The notes beneath the pieces are model-generated. The model searched no databases. It saw nothing but the letters and a program-made list of their open reading frames with translations, and was not told the DNA's origin. Of a stretch of 64,000 bases of DNA, positions 47,713-59,932 are shown one piece after another (positions within the stretch are counted from its first letter, which is position 1; each line of letters starts with the position of its first letter). Position numbers and translations under genes: made by a program. This stretch comes from Flammula alnicola (Eukaryota > Basidiomycota > Agaricomycetes > Agaricales > Strophariaceae), in contig JADNRV010000020.1 of assembly GCA_015499995.1 (NCBI GenBank), forward strand, positions 62,001 through 126,000. Reading direction: 5' to 3'.

Positions 47713-50700
47713 CTAGTATATTCCTTGACGGAACGGATTGCGTGAAAATGATCCGCCCGTATTCATGGGCTGGAGGACCACAGTGTCTTGAGAAAGAAAC
47801 AGCTGCGATTGCATTTGCTGCTCTTGTTGCTGCTGTTGAGCTTGAGGCTGAGGCGCAACAGGCGTAAGCCAATACGAGCCCTGTCCCATAGCCGTGTTGG
47901 GCGTTAACGTAACAGGGATGGGCATAAAACTTGTGCCTGTCGCCGTTGGTCCTATCGTGCCGATGACGGGCTGAGAAACGCCGACGACGCCAGGCCGCAC
48001 AGACATCACGTATGCCTGAGCTTCAGTGGGCGATGCATAGGGAACGTAGCCAGCACTGGCAGCTGTAGTGGTCATTTGCAACGGTAACGGAGGAGCTCTA
48101 TTCTGATCTTCATCTAGATCGACCAACACACCCTCCTTGGTTAGGTTCCGCGTTCTCCCAGAACTGGTAGTGCTCATGGAGAGCCTCGAGGCTCGAGAAG
48201 CGTCCTTCTTTATTGGTTGCCGCGGCTCAGGAGTATGTCGTTGGTTGCCCGTGACCTCCGAGTAGAGCGAATCACGCTCGAGCCGCCGCTGATTGTGTCG
48301 CTGGCTGTATTGTCGATCCTCAAGACCAGGTAGTGTCGATGGAGCCCTGCTTGACCTTGTATATGCCGAATAATTATACGCATCAATGAACTGATCAACG
48401 GCGTCTTTGGTTTCCCTCTTCGACCTCTCCTCCACAACGCCCATCGGTTTAAGCTTGATATCCTGCTTCGAGTAAACCGAGCTAGGCGGCCTCGAGCCCA
48501 CCTCGGAACGATGTCGGTCATGGTGGTTATACGCGACAGGCAACACCGCGCCATGCGTCTTATTCGCAGCTCGGTGCCCAAACAGCCTCTCTCCAAATCG
48601 CGCAATGCGCCACCTCCATCCATGTGGCCTGTCCAGTTTCTTGGCTGAAGCGAACATGGCTGTGCGCTTCGCACGCTGTTTCTTGGCGCGTCGTCGCCAA
48701 AGCATGACAATGACGACGAAAATAAATGCACACCCAAGCGCCATGAGCAGGATCTGCCACCACTCCAAAGGCCGACGCGTTGTGACGACAACAGTAGGAT
48801 CTGCGAGGCCCGTAATGGAAGGCAGAGGCGCAGGCGTGGTCGTCCAGACGCGGTGGGAACCTGCACCAGCTCCGACAAACACACACCGAGGCCAGGAATA
48901 ACACTCGACGCGCTCGCGCAGTTCGCGGCCACACAAGACCCGGCACGGAGTACTTCCGTTGAACTCGAACACGCGAGGCAGCTGCCGGGCCCGGATGCAG
49001 AACAGCTCGAGCAGCTCGAGTCGCACGGCTGACACGAGGCGGATGTTTTGTCGAAAAACTGGGATTTCGCGCACGTTGGAAGGCAGCGACCGTTCGTGAG
49101 AACCGGTCGCCCAGCTGGGCAGGACGCGCATTGGTTGAAAGATGGTCCGGAACACGTCGCACAATCCGGATGGCACTTGACGCAAGATCCAGAGGAGCTG
49201 AATGTGTTGGACGGACAGGTGGAAACGCACTGCCCAGAAGAGGCTAGTTGGCCGGAGGGGCAGGTAAGGCAGAAATCAGCAGACCCCACGCATGTACCGC
49301 ATGAAGATGAACAAGCTGCGGAGAGAGGGAACAAATCGGTGAAGGTAAAGGCAATAGGAAAACGAGACGTACCGGTACAGGTAATGTTATCTTGAGGCGA
49401 TACAAAAGTACCCGTTGGGCAGCTCCCGATACATTGCCCTTGCGAAAGTACAGATCCGGGCAAGCAACCAGTACACTGGAGCTGATTCACGGTTGACGCA
49501 ACGTTAAAGTTCGGAATCTTGCATGAAGTGCATTTTGCCCCGCAGCCTACAAACGGATGAGTGCCACAACTCGTGACATGGTTTACCAAACAACTTACTG
49601 TCGCACTCGTTTTTATTGTTATCCGCAATCATCCCATTCGAGCCTTGGCACACACCGTTTGTGTCTACGCCGACACAGTTGCCGTTGAACGAATATTGTC
49701 CTGCAGCGCAAAGGATGCAATTGTTGGATGATGGACCATTGCAAGTCCTGCACGAAGGCGAACACGGAGAACACGTAGCACCGGCGCTAAAACTTCCATC
49801 AGGGCAAACCGTTCCGCTCGTCGTCGTCGATGGCAATGCATCGCATTTGGTCTTGTCGTTGGCGTCCTGCGTGAAACCCTGCTTGCAGGAAATGCATGCC
49901 CCCGTTGTATCAGCACATTGCGTACATCCCAGCTGACAAACTAAGTTTTCATTAGTAAGCCAGTCTTTTTCTTCTTAAAATACAACATATAAAAATACCT
50001 TGACAGTCTCCTGTGGAGGTGAGGAAGAAACCGGGTGCACAAGTAGCACATGCCGTCCCGTTAGTGGCGGTCGTCCACCCAGGATTGCATGCGCATTGCC
50101 CATTAGCTCCACATTGCCCATTCAGGCAGTTGCAAGTCGATGGAGCGTTTGCCACAACGGGTACCAAACAACGACCAGATCCTGACATACCTTGGTCACA
50201 AGACGGGCATCCAGCAGGACAAGGTTGGCATGTTGGTCCAAAGAATCCCGCTGCGCAGGTTTCACAGGAAGACCCAGCAAATCCGGTTGGACAAGTACAT
50301 GTTCCTGAAGCGGAACAGACACCAGCACCGGAGCATGCTGGAGAGCATGCAGAGGATTGGATGTCGACGAGGGACAGGGAACGCGATGCTGCAGAAGGAA
50401 GTTGAGAAATGTCGGGAATCGCGTCCCAGACGACTATGCGGTCGTTGCTTGAACCGGACGTTACAGCTGCCCAAACGTTGGTGGAAAGTGCTATGGAACT
50501 CGCGGCGAGAGGCGTAGAGTTGTTTCCAAGGGGAGAGGAAGGAAGCTGTGAGAAGGCTGCTTGGCCGGAGTAAAGTGGCAGTGAATATATGGCAAGTCCT
50601 GGTTCAAGGTTCAGGTTGAGGGGTAGAGAGGACAGATTTGTCGATCCAAAGCCTGGTGAAGTGGCAAGAGTGGCAGAGGCAGATGTTAATAAATTATGAA

Positions 50701-51026
50701 GCAGCTGGGGGTTGGTTGTGGCTGTGTATTGTCCTGGAAGTAATTGGACACTCGTAGAGGCTCCTGAGGCTGAAAGCTTTGCACCAACTATAACATACAT
50801 GTTCAGTAGTTCTCTGAGTAATAGCCACCAAGGAACGCACTGGTTGTATTCGAAAGACCCTGGAGGCATTGTCCAGCAACACATACGACAGAGAGCGAAG
50901 ATTGCGCGACTGATTGCGCGACTGAAGACGTGTTAGCAAAATGCGCAGAACAGAAAACACAAAGTACTCACAGACAGTCGCGCTGAAGGCGAAGTAGAGA
51001 ACAAAAAGGAGCATCGACAGCATCAT
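47713..51026 (-). CDS. Cysteine-rich (EGF/furin-like) single-pass receptor-like protein, one frame break
   Basis: Six exons: 50972-51026, 50841-50921, 49999-50787, 49599-49940, 49373-49546 and 47713-49315. A signal peptide (LSMLLFVLYFAFS) is followed by a beta-rich domain (KLSASGASTSVQLLPGQYT) and then a long cysteine-rich ectodomain. It has EGF/laminin-type units (CSPACSGAGVCSASGTCTC) and many CxxC furin-like units (CSSCSASGPGSCLAC). One transmembrane helix (QILLMALGCAFIFVVIVMLW) with a basic stop leads to a cytosolic tail with a Gln-rich stretch near the end. The exon sum is 3044 nt, one short of a whole frame. The missing base lies near 48845-48851, after CLSELVQVPTAS and before TTTPAPLPSITG, so as read the membrane anchor and tail are out of frame. 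The family is widespread in Agaricomycetes; the ligand is unknown. Confidence 0.8.
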
Positions 51027-52187
51027 AGTCGTCGAGCTCGACGAAGAAATATAACAGGGAAGGTAGTGGTTGATGCGAAAGCAAGCTTTCTGTTATGCGA
51101 ACCGAAAGGCTGCCCAAAAGGGATTTCCGCTATGGCCCCAGTTTCCATGGCCCATTGTTCTCGCATGCCGATGTGTGAGCTTCGGCGTTGGTTCATTCCT
51201 ATCATTCGAAAAGACAATGAGCGGAGGTGTGTATCCAAGGGTTGTTCCATTTTCGGACAATAGCAGGCCGATATTTGCTTATGTAATTGCACGTAAACAC
51301 ATTGACAACAGACCTTTTTTCCCACGGCTTGAATAAACAAGGTCGCCAGGGCCGGCGCTTGCTTCTTCCTTTCGTTCCTCTCCGCGCAGCTCCAGCTGGC
51401 TGGCTTCTTGAAATCATCGCAGTTCTTTGTATCGGTTGAGAGATGAATATCTTGGCAAAGTAACACTTTGCCGCGTCGGTCGAACTTTCGCGACCTTATT
51501 CCGCCGGACCACCAATTATTGATCAAATAGCGTTAGGGCATGACACGACTTGACCCAGACGCTTTTCAATTTTTATATGACCTCCGGGATCTGGCCCTCA
51601 AAAGCAAATGGCTATGACACCATTCAGCATCTCATTGATACTCTCATGTATACGGTCTCCTCGGTGTATACCTATATCAGTTGCATGGAGCACAAACAAC
51701 GACTGCTGGTGCAACGCAAGGAGGCAAGGCATATAGATGTTGGCACTGTACTGGTACGGCACCCAGACATAGCAAAGTTCGGTAAACTGAAATCTGCGTT
51801 TCAATTGTCAGGTTCTGCCAGCATCGAGCAGCGGGTGTCAGTAGAAAATGTGGATAATGGGATCCCTTCCTTGGCTGTTCATCAAGGACATTTAAATATT
51901 CCGGTGAGATGCTTATCAGACGTCCAGTGTGGCGCAGTCGCTCCGCCTCATGATCCTCCTACAGAGACCCACGACAAGAAGAGCAGAGTGGAATTCTGGT
52001 GTACATAGTTTGCTGTGCATGTAAGTACCTAGCACTGCCACAAGGCTAGCCAGAACTGCGCGACCAAACACAGCCATCGTAGCTTACGTAAGAGGCGCAC
52101 CCTGGAAAAATTTCCTTTTAAACAGGACGCTGACTGGCAGGAGCCCATCCATCGACCTCGACCATAACCACTTCCACAAGCTGCATT
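51027..52187. other. Divergent intergenic region
   Basis: Promoter region for the receptor-like gene (left) and calcipressin (right). ORFs such as 51550-52008 show no domain. Confidence 0.4.
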
Positions 52188-52967
52188 ATGGCGCGATACA
52201 TCTCTCCCGAGCCAGAAGAGCGCTCCTCTTCACCCTCTCCGCCCCCATCACAGCCAACGAACACCCTGGCGGTGACGTCGCTCCCCAAGTCGTTTTTTGA
52301 ACCCCTTATTTTGTCCATGCTCCGCGAGCACTTCGCTTCTTTTGGCGATATCAACCAATGGGTGCCATTGCAGGGCTTTGGGCGCATCATCATCGTTTAT
52401 GAGTTCGAGCACCACGCGGAGGACGCAAAGCAGAAATGCGACCCCATCATCGTTGACAGCCACGACGACGAGTGAGTCCCAAGCCATGCATCGCTTTTTC
52501 CTTCCCCGATTTCCTAATCTTTTCTCTTTTCTTCTAGCTCTAGAATCATACTACGGGTCTATCGTGCAGATCCTAACCCTCTCATCACACGGGGAGAGCA
52601 TTCGTGGATTCCACACACCAGCTACCTCAAACCACCACCGATCGAGAAAAACTTCCTTATCTCACCTCCCGGATCTCCGCCAGTCGGCTGGGAGCAAATC
52701 AAGGAGGATCCACCCAACGTGGCTCCCCTTGCAGAGGACCTTATCCAAGCTCTGCGCAAGTTGCAAACCCATGACGAGCAACCTGCTTTTGAGCAACTCC
52801 TTGACCCGCGTGATGGGTGCGGAGTTGGTGTCTACGTCGAGGACTGCGATGCCAGTGACTTCAACTTTGAAGTCTCGGAGGAAAATTGGGTGTATGGCGA
52901 GACTGCTCCTGCAAGGGAGAAATGGAGGAGCTTCGCAACGGCCATGCCTCCTGTTATGTCTTCTTGA
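52188..52967 (+). CDS. RCN1: Calcipressin (regulator of calcineurin)
   Basis: Regulator of the Ca2+/calmodulin-dependent phosphatase calcineurin. Two exons, 52188-52471 and 52538-52967, give 237 residues in frame. An RRM-like N-terminal domain (LPKSFFEPLILSMLREHFAS, WVPLQGFGRIIIVYE) is followed, after the intron, by the conserved core EKNFLISPPGSPPVGWEQ, the Ser-Pro repeat phosphorylated in the family, and then EDPPNVAPLAEDL. The C-terminus carries the acidic/aromatic block and ends near REKWRSFATAMPPVMSS. The first ATG is used, directly after a pyrimidine-rich leader. Identity is certain from the core motif. Confidence 0.95.
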
Positions 52968-55136
52968 TTTTCGCCTTTTTGTATTTCGTGAGTTCATTTC
53001 TTGTTGCCTTCTTCCATATCTTCCGTTTTGCTTCTCTCTTCTACTTGATGATAACCTATCAGACCTGTTCCGAGTTACCGCTTTGAGGACAAACCGATAT
53101 TGCCTTTTAATTCTGATTTTTCGTTGTCTCTCTTATCTCATCATGTCCTCTTCATTTTACTGACTTTATCTTCTATTAGGTACACTCTTGCATTTTGGTG
53201 ACCTGTATTGCTTACTGTTACATATCTGTGAGTGTCCGTTCCTCCTCTTTTCTTTTCCGGATGAATACTATTCAGACCTGTTCTGATCCTTTGTGGAGAC
53301 AAACCGAATATTGCCTTTTATTTCTGATTTTTCAATTCTTCCTTTCATTCCGAATTTCCTCAACATGAAACTGAAGACTCATTCTTTTTTTCAGGGAACC
53401 TTTATCATTCTCGTTCATCATTCTTGTAAAACAACTATACCGCATATCATGATTTAGTCCTTGACAAACACTTATTAGTACTTATGTCGAGAGATTTAAG
53501 GGCCTGGACCGGGCCTTTGCCTTAAAAGGCTAAGCGGTCACATCATTTGATGTCATCTTTGATCGCGATCATCGGCATGTCTCGGCTGACCTCATCACAT
53601 CACGTTCCGTCACCCTCTCGGCCTCGGGCGGAGCGGTTTAGCTGCGCCTCGCGCTTCGGTTTCGGACTCTGACCGAGACGTGACCCAATTCAGGTCCTTC
53701 TGGATCCGTCGATCATCCGTCGGAGCGCGCGCGCTGACGCGCGCTCTTTACCTCCGTGCTCGCAGGCGGATGCTCGGTGGACGCTCCCTCCCTGCGCCTC
53801 CCTCCCCTCACCGCTCCCTCCCATAAAATAGGTAGTTAGGTGTAAATAGATGTGCTTTATTTAATTATGAGCTCTCTGAGGCTGATTGCACATGTCCGGA
53901 CATGGTTAGACACATCCCGAGGGTTGAATTTAAGGAAATTTCAGGAAAGTGACGATTATGACGGGTAAAGCAGTTATCTTGTTGGATTTAACACGATTTA
54001 ACACGATTTAAGGCGGATCACCCACGGATCACCCACGGAACACGGAGTGTGGGGCTCGGAAAAAAGCCAGCCTGCTTTGCTCGGTTGCCAGCATCGGACC
54101 CTTACTTTGCTCACCCTTGATGCTGATTTCGAGCCAGTTCAGTCTCTCACGAATATCCCACGCACTGTCGTGAATATCCCGCGCACTGTAGGGTGCTCCA
54201 AGTTATTTTCTGTCTATTTTCTGTCTATTCTGCAGCGGGCCTTTAGATTCTGCGGTATGTAGAGGCTGAATCTCCCTTGTTACCCAACTTAAAAAATTAA
54301 TTGAGCCTGCGTAGACTGTGTAGTCTACATCTAAGTAATTTAATAAAAAACCCTGGGATGACACTCATAGATTCTGACCTTTGCACTCGAAAGTATAATT
54401 TTTTTCCCCATGTCCACTTCTTATTTCACATTTAAAATTAGTTACAATTAAATTATAATTGTTTTTCTCGTATAATCTACCTCAGAACCTTGAAGAAATC
54501 CTCGCGCTCATGCTGCTGACCTTGCTCGAGCCTAATCTGGCTTACAGGTCATGCATCATGGTTCATCGCTTCGCACTCGCTTAAGGCTCGCTTAGCGCGT
54601 CGAACCCTGGTCACATCACACAGATCCTGATCTATGATTTAACAGGATTTAAGCCGATCGTTAAATCTTAGCGATTCTAACGACTTACTATAGCTTCCTT
54701 TTACAATTGTATCCATGCCTCATATATGTCCCTAGACTCGGTCGACTACTGTATTCTGCATAATTTAATATCGCTCCTATCTGATGTCACGCTCATTCCA
54801 TCTCATTGTGAAGTGCCTGCAGAGACCGCGTGCCGTGAAATTTCCGAGACTTACGGCGTTTGCACCACAGCTTTAGTCGCACCGCCTCCTTTGTTGGTGT
54901 TCTCTGATAACGTTAACATTTCATAGCTTTTGCATCGAAGATGTTGGGCACAAATTTGCTCTTCGATGCAGGTGACAAGGGGCATGAGTCCTATCCGTGC
55001 TTTGTGTTATTGTACTGGTACTGAATTGTATACAAATTTTAAAAGAAGAGAGAAAAGCCTTACTCATACGAGATTTTGTACACTAGATGCAGATGCAGAG
55101 CGAGAGATGATCGATGATCGATGATTAGTGATTCCT
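52968..55136. other. 2.2-kb region of short repeats, no gene recognised
   Basis: The first part contains two copies of a segment of about 65 bases. A GC-rich patch at 53600-53830 includes alternating CG runs (GCGCGCGCTGACGCGCGC). Between 53980 and 54200 short tandem duplications occur: GATTTAACAC twice, GGATCACCCAC twice, and about 21 bases around GAATATCCCRCGCACTGT twice. A small hairpin GTAGACT-GTGT-AGTCTAC lies at 54311-54328. No protein family is recognised. Confidence 0.45.
53062..53340. repeat. Direct duplication of about 65 bp in calcipressin 3' flank
   Basis: Copies at about 53062-53125 and 53273-53338 share CAGACCTGTTC, then GAGACAAACCGA or GGACAAACCGA, then TATTGCCTTTTA and TTCTGATTTTTC, with scattered differences. 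They are about 210 bases apart and may lie in the 3' untranslated region. Confidence 0.7.
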
Positions 55137-56209
55137 TCACTTTTCGCGGAGGCGCTCTTCGACCTGAGCCTTCTTTCCCTTCAGAGCCTCGACTTTCTCA
55201 TCTTTGGAGGCGTCGTAAGCGACCGTGACTTGGTTGTATCTAGAATCAAGAGTTAAGAGATATTCGATGGGAAGATAAATCGCCCAACTCACGGATTCTC
55301 GGGTGACTTCTGGAACTGCTTGTAAAGTAGATCCTACAGATGATAGATGATTGAGTCGTGTTCGCGATGTACAGAAAAGGTTTTAAAAAACCTTGTATTG
55401 TTGCAGTCGCAGACCAGGATGCTGGAAATGATAGTCAGTCAGCGATGGAAGGGAAGATTAAGAGGATAAAGTTTCACCTCTTGCCGAGCATTTGGGAGTT
55501 CGCGTTCCTGATATGCTTCCAATGCAGCCTACAAGGGATCAGCAGGTTAATCAGGCCTCAAACGTGAGCATAAATACCTTGAATCGACGCTAGAGACAAT
55601 GTTAGAAAGAATCAACCAAAACTGTAGGATTGCTATCGCACCTCTGGATGTCTCTCGAGACCCGCTGCCTGCTGTCCGACACTCGCTTTATCCATCTTGG
55701 CCGTCACGACCTCCAGAAGATCGATAGCGTTATCAATACCAGTAGCCGCGAAGCTCTCCACCTCCGCTTCTGGCTCTTTGGCTTTGGGATTGGAAGGCTC
55801 GGCGGCCAGCCCTCCACCAGCAGCGATCGCACCGGGGCCTGCAGGTTTTGTGTCCTTCGCTGCTGCCTTGGTCTTTTTGGGAGCAGCAGGCTTGGGTTTG
55901 GCAGCCACGGCGGCCTCTTCCTCCGCCAGGATTCGTGCGTTCTCAGCTTTGCGTGCCAGCTCAGCCTTGCGCTTCTCCTCTTTTTCTTCTTGCTTGGCTT
56001 TGCCGCCCTTCACATCCTTGTCGGCCCATTTATCGGCTTCCTTCTTTTCCTATAAAACAAAGTGCAGATGTTTAACGATGGGATGCGATGATCAAGAGAT
56101 AGGTGGAGCGTACTTTTTCCAAGGCTGCTTGCTCCTGTTTCTTTGATTCATTCTCAGCCTTTTTTGCCCTCCCGCTCTCCTTCTTCGCGTTTCCTCCCTT
56201 TGGAGGCAT
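55137..56209 (-). CDS. CCDC124: CCDC124/Lso2-like ribosome-associated protein
   Basis: Small, highly charged coiled-coil protein. In animals and yeast the family binds idle 80S ribosomes and helps restart translation. Seven exons: 56114-56209, 55642-56049, 55578-55589 (12 nt), 55478-55528, 55392-55421, 55293-55333 and 55137-55239, giving 246 residues in frame. N-terminus MPPKGGNAKKESGRAKKAE, then KKEADKWADKDVKGGKAKQE and a long Lys/Glu/Ala helix. An Ala/Pro/Lys linker is followed by the conserved C-terminal domain (GIDNAIDLLEVVTAK, LERHPE, RRFKAALEAYQERELP, SPENPYNQVTVAYD). The 12-nt exon encodes exactly RRFK. All introns are 49-64 nt. Confidence 0.92.
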
Positions 56210-56801
56210 GATTGATCAGATGGAAGAGAGGTAAGGAATAAGTTGTAAATAGGTTCCTTTTGTCGAGTCCTGTAACGATCTGCAGTCCTGATGGATTAAG
56301 GATGAGTTAGTACATGCCAAAACAGAATTGGATTGAATAGTGCGCACTTTGAGCGAGAGTTGCTTAAGCAAAGCAAGGTAGACGAGGAGAGATCGAGTAA
56401 TCCGGATCCGACATCATATGCTTTATCTTATCTGATAATCTTTGATTCAGACTGATTGGTAACAGCTCTTGACAACCTAAACTCCCAAAACTCGGACCTT
56501 GGATGATTACCGTCACCGTCTCTTGAGCCTCTACTGCCATTCGACTAGAGACGCTTCCTCTACGGAGGAACTGTCCGGAGTATCGAGCTTAGAAGTTAAA
56601 TGATATCTATCTTTACCACAAGACTCGCCAATTTTGCCTTTATCCAACTTGGACTGCTCCAACCGCTGCCTTAAAGGTCCGGCTTACCAGGTTATCTTCA
56701 GCTTCTCAGGTTCTCGTAAGCTTGTCCCTTCCCTATCATTGCCTTGGTTCACTGGCAGCCAGAAATCCAGGTCTACGTTTCTTATCACTTTGCAGATAGA
56801 T
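56210..56801. promoter_or_regulatory. Divergent promoter region, CCDC124 / MFS transporter
   Basis: About 590 bases between divergent starts. The part just left of 56802 is open in frame upstream, so the transporter could start earlier; no better ATG was found. Confidence 0.4.
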
Positions 56802-58661
56802 ATGGTGGAATCACTCGTACACTCACCGGAGGAAAGGCTTGAACTTGGCAAGCGACGGACACCCCTTCCCGTGGGCCAACTTTCAATTCTCATGTTCCTC
56901 CGCTTTTGCGAATCGGCTTCGACATTTGTGATATTTCCCTTTCTTAGCGAGGTACGCTCTTCAATTCACTCCATTACGGGTAGTTGAGTCTTCTCGGTAT
57001 TTCAGCTGTTAGCTTCAGTGACAGGAGGCGATGATGCAAAAGTTGGGTATTATGCTGGACTCATGGTCAGTAACTTGAAAAAACTGGTTCAAAAGCATGC
57101 TTATCGGCTCAATAATATTTCAGGAGTCTATCCGCCAGTCATTATCGCTGGTTAGCGTTATGTATTGGAGCCGTCTGTCCGACCAGATCGGAAGAAAACC
57201 AGTTCTCCTCCTTGGAACGCTTGCGCTCGCTATTTCCACCACCTCCTTCGGACTCTCAAGAACTTTCTGGGTGCTCGTTGTCAGGTATGAATATTCTGGA
57301 TGCTAAGTCATGCGCCCATACCTCACAAGCTGATCCTAATCCTTTGCCATTAGTCGATGTATCTTTACTGCATTCAATAGCAATGCAGGTGAGTGAACGT
57401 CTATTTGGATAGATCATGAAAGAATAACGGAAAGAGAATAGGCGTAATCAAGAGTATGGTCGGCGAAATTACCGATCATAGTAATAGCGCAGATGCGTTT
57501 GCCTTGCTTCACGTTCCTTGGGCGGTCGGGAGCTCCTTTGGGTAAAGATAATATATTCCTCTTTGTCGGAGTGAAACATGCTCACCCTCCGATTCCAAGT
57601 GCGCTTACAGGAGGTTGGCTTGCGCGACCTCATGACCATTTCCCTCATACATTCCACAACGATTTTTGGATTACATACCCCTATTTCCTCCCATGTGCTG
57701 TGATGGCTTCCCTCGCTATGTTCGCGTGTTGGATCATAGTTGTATATCTCAAAGAGGTTTGTGATCGGATATTTGAAAAAACAAGCTCTTGTCTGACTGG
57801 TCATGCACCACAGACAGTAGAGTCGGGCCCTTTCTACAAGAAGAGTGCCGCTGACGTGGACAGCGACTTGCAACCTCTTCTCGCCTCGTCGAGTAATCTT
57901 GCTTCTACGTCCACGTGCAATGCTGGTGAGAGAGACACAAGCGAAGATCCAGTCCCCCTACAATCTTTACTTCATCTGAAAGTACTTATACCCGTTTTGA
58001 ACTACGTATGCATCGCTGCATTGCACGCGGCGTCCAATGCTATCCAACCGCTCTTCCTCGCCATGCCAGTCGCAATAGGAGGACTCGGTCTTCCTCCTCG
58101 CAACGTGGGGTATATCCTCGGTGTCTACGGTATCACGAACAGCATCTTCCAAACCTTCATGCTGGGACGCCTCGTGCGCCGATTCGGCGTGAAGAACATC
58201 TTCGTCACCGCTATCTCTGCGTTCGTGCCTATATTCACGTTTTCGCCCTTGATGAACGTCTTTGTGGGAGCCGAGGGCTTCTCTTACGTGGTGTGGATTA
58301 TGTTGGGCTGTCAGCTCTCTTGCTCGCTCATGATGGAGCTGGGATACGGTGCGTCTTTCAACTCCTTTGCGCTGATCAGGTAACAACTACTGAACTGAAC
58401 ACGACTACTCATCGGTTAGGCTGTGTCTATATGTTCATCACTGCCGCAGCACCCAACAAGCGGTCATTGGGTGCGACTAACGGCCTCGCGCAAACCCTCG
58501 TTTCGATCGGGCGTATCGTGACGCCAGTGATGACGAGCAGTTTGCTGTCTCTCTCGATAGAAAACCACATCCTCTGGGGTTTTGCTGCGTATGTGGTACT
58601 TGTTTTTCTTACAATAGGTGGGATATGGCTGGCTTCTAAGCTGCCTCGAAGACTGGAATAA
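56802..58661 (+). CDS. Major facilitator superfamily transporter
   Basis: Twelve-helix MFS permease. Eight exons (introns 56952-57005, 57066-57123, 57285-57353, 57389-57441, 57542-57599, 57757-57813, 58349-58419) give 479 residues in frame. After a polar start comes RTPLPVGQLSILMFLRFCES (helix 1). The loop 2-3 signature is RLSDQIGRKPVLLLG, then GLSRTFWVLVVSRC, GWLARP, a central variable loop, and the second half with GYGCVYMFITAAAPNKRSLG and NGLAQTLVSIGRIVTPVM, which is the pattern of the fungal/plant ZIFL1-like branch. Substrate unknown. The 57757-57813 intron is 57 nt, open and a multiple of three, so it could be retained without breaking frame. Confidence 0.9.
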
Positions 58662-59932
58662 ATTATGTATAGCTGTAAGTATAATTAGTTGGTTGTCGAT
58701 GCGTTCTATGTATGTAGCATTCATGAAGTTGCTGCTCGCTGTAGTTTAATATCCCTTCCAAGTTCTTTCTTCTGACATTAAAGGCATTACGTTTTCTATA
58801 CGATATATTATATTGATGTTAATTATCCTCGCTTTCAATCTTGTGGAGGCTGTGAGTTTGTTAACGAAGGCTGCACACCGATCGGACGCAAACACTGTCA
58901 AGAGGCAGTGCTACTTGCGCATCGCCAACATTTGAGGCAGCCTCAAATCAGCAAGGATTACACAAGTTAAATATAAGGCTGTACGAAGTATTCCAGAAAA
59001 ACGTTGAAAATGCATGCCCGGAGTGCGCTAGTTGGCGTACTCTCTCGATTAGTGGCTGCAGCTCGAGATGTGCACTGGTCTGGAAACCCCTGTAGACATC
59101 TAATCCCCAGTGAAAAAGGCCCAGAACCAAGACGAACCACACATAAGCAAATATAACTTATTTATTTGACTTAGCGATTTGGACTTTAATCTATGTGGCA
59201 AAGCCGGAAATCGATGCAAATCGAACTATATTGAACGAAATAAAATACAGGGCCTATAATCTAATATAACCAGATCCATGCCGAGCAATTCTCATCTACA
59301 CCACCCATCGAATAACCAGATCAAACCAGACAGAAATCCGGGGGCGATGTAATCAAGCCAAATCGAACAACGTAGAATCTGGCCACTGAGGAATCGCGCA
59401 CAAAGCCAAAGTCAAGCAGAATCGAGGGAAATCGAGTGAAGGCGAGCAAATACAATCAGAAACGTTTGAGGGCGAGCAAATACGAGCAGAGGCGACCAAA
59501 GGCAGGTAGGATCGAGCGAAGGCGAGCCAAATCGAGCACAGATAAGCTGAGTCGATCATAGGCGAATGGAATCAGGTGAAGGCGAGCGGAATCGAGCAAA
59601 GACAAGTGCAGGCGAGCGGATTCGAGTGCTGGAGTCAGTAAAATCTAGATAAGCTATGATTTTGTAAGTCCCCGAGTCTGCGGTTTGATAATGGCCAAGA
59701 AATAACTTACCACAGCAACAATACCAATATGACTGAGATACGAAATGAGAAAGCGCAGCAAGTAAGGAGCAGTCGAGTTTTCGAGAGGTGACAGTATACG
59801 ACGTCGCACAGAGAGTCGGAGACAATACAGAAGCCGAGGTTAAATGAGCGGCACTTAAAGAGAGGAGAATGGGCGCCGCCGGATTTCTGTAGAGTGAAAC
59901 TAAGCAGGGCATTGTTGGAGGAAACGACAGAC
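58662..59932. other. Intergenic with minisatellite; possible further exons
   Basis: The left half has no recognised gene. Minus-strand reading at 59640-59890 is open (PAAPILLSLSAAHLTSASVL...) after a possible acceptor, so the neighbouring gene at 59933 might extend here; this is not supported by a family match. Confidence 0.35.
59380..59632. repeat. Degenerate minisatellite, about 10-20 bp period
   Basis: Many imperfect copies of AGGCGAGCAAA and AATCGAGC alternate along 250 bases, for example GGCGAGCAAATACGAGC, GGCGAGCCAAATCGAGC and GGCGAGCGGAATCGAGC. The unit is about ten bases with a two-unit higher order. Confidence 0.75.

Noticed and set aside
58341..58440. Apparent frame break in the MFS transporter with a donor at 58381
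   Set aside because: Using the earlier GTGCGT donor at 58349 joins GYG to CVYMFITAAAPN in frame, and the total becomes a whole frame.
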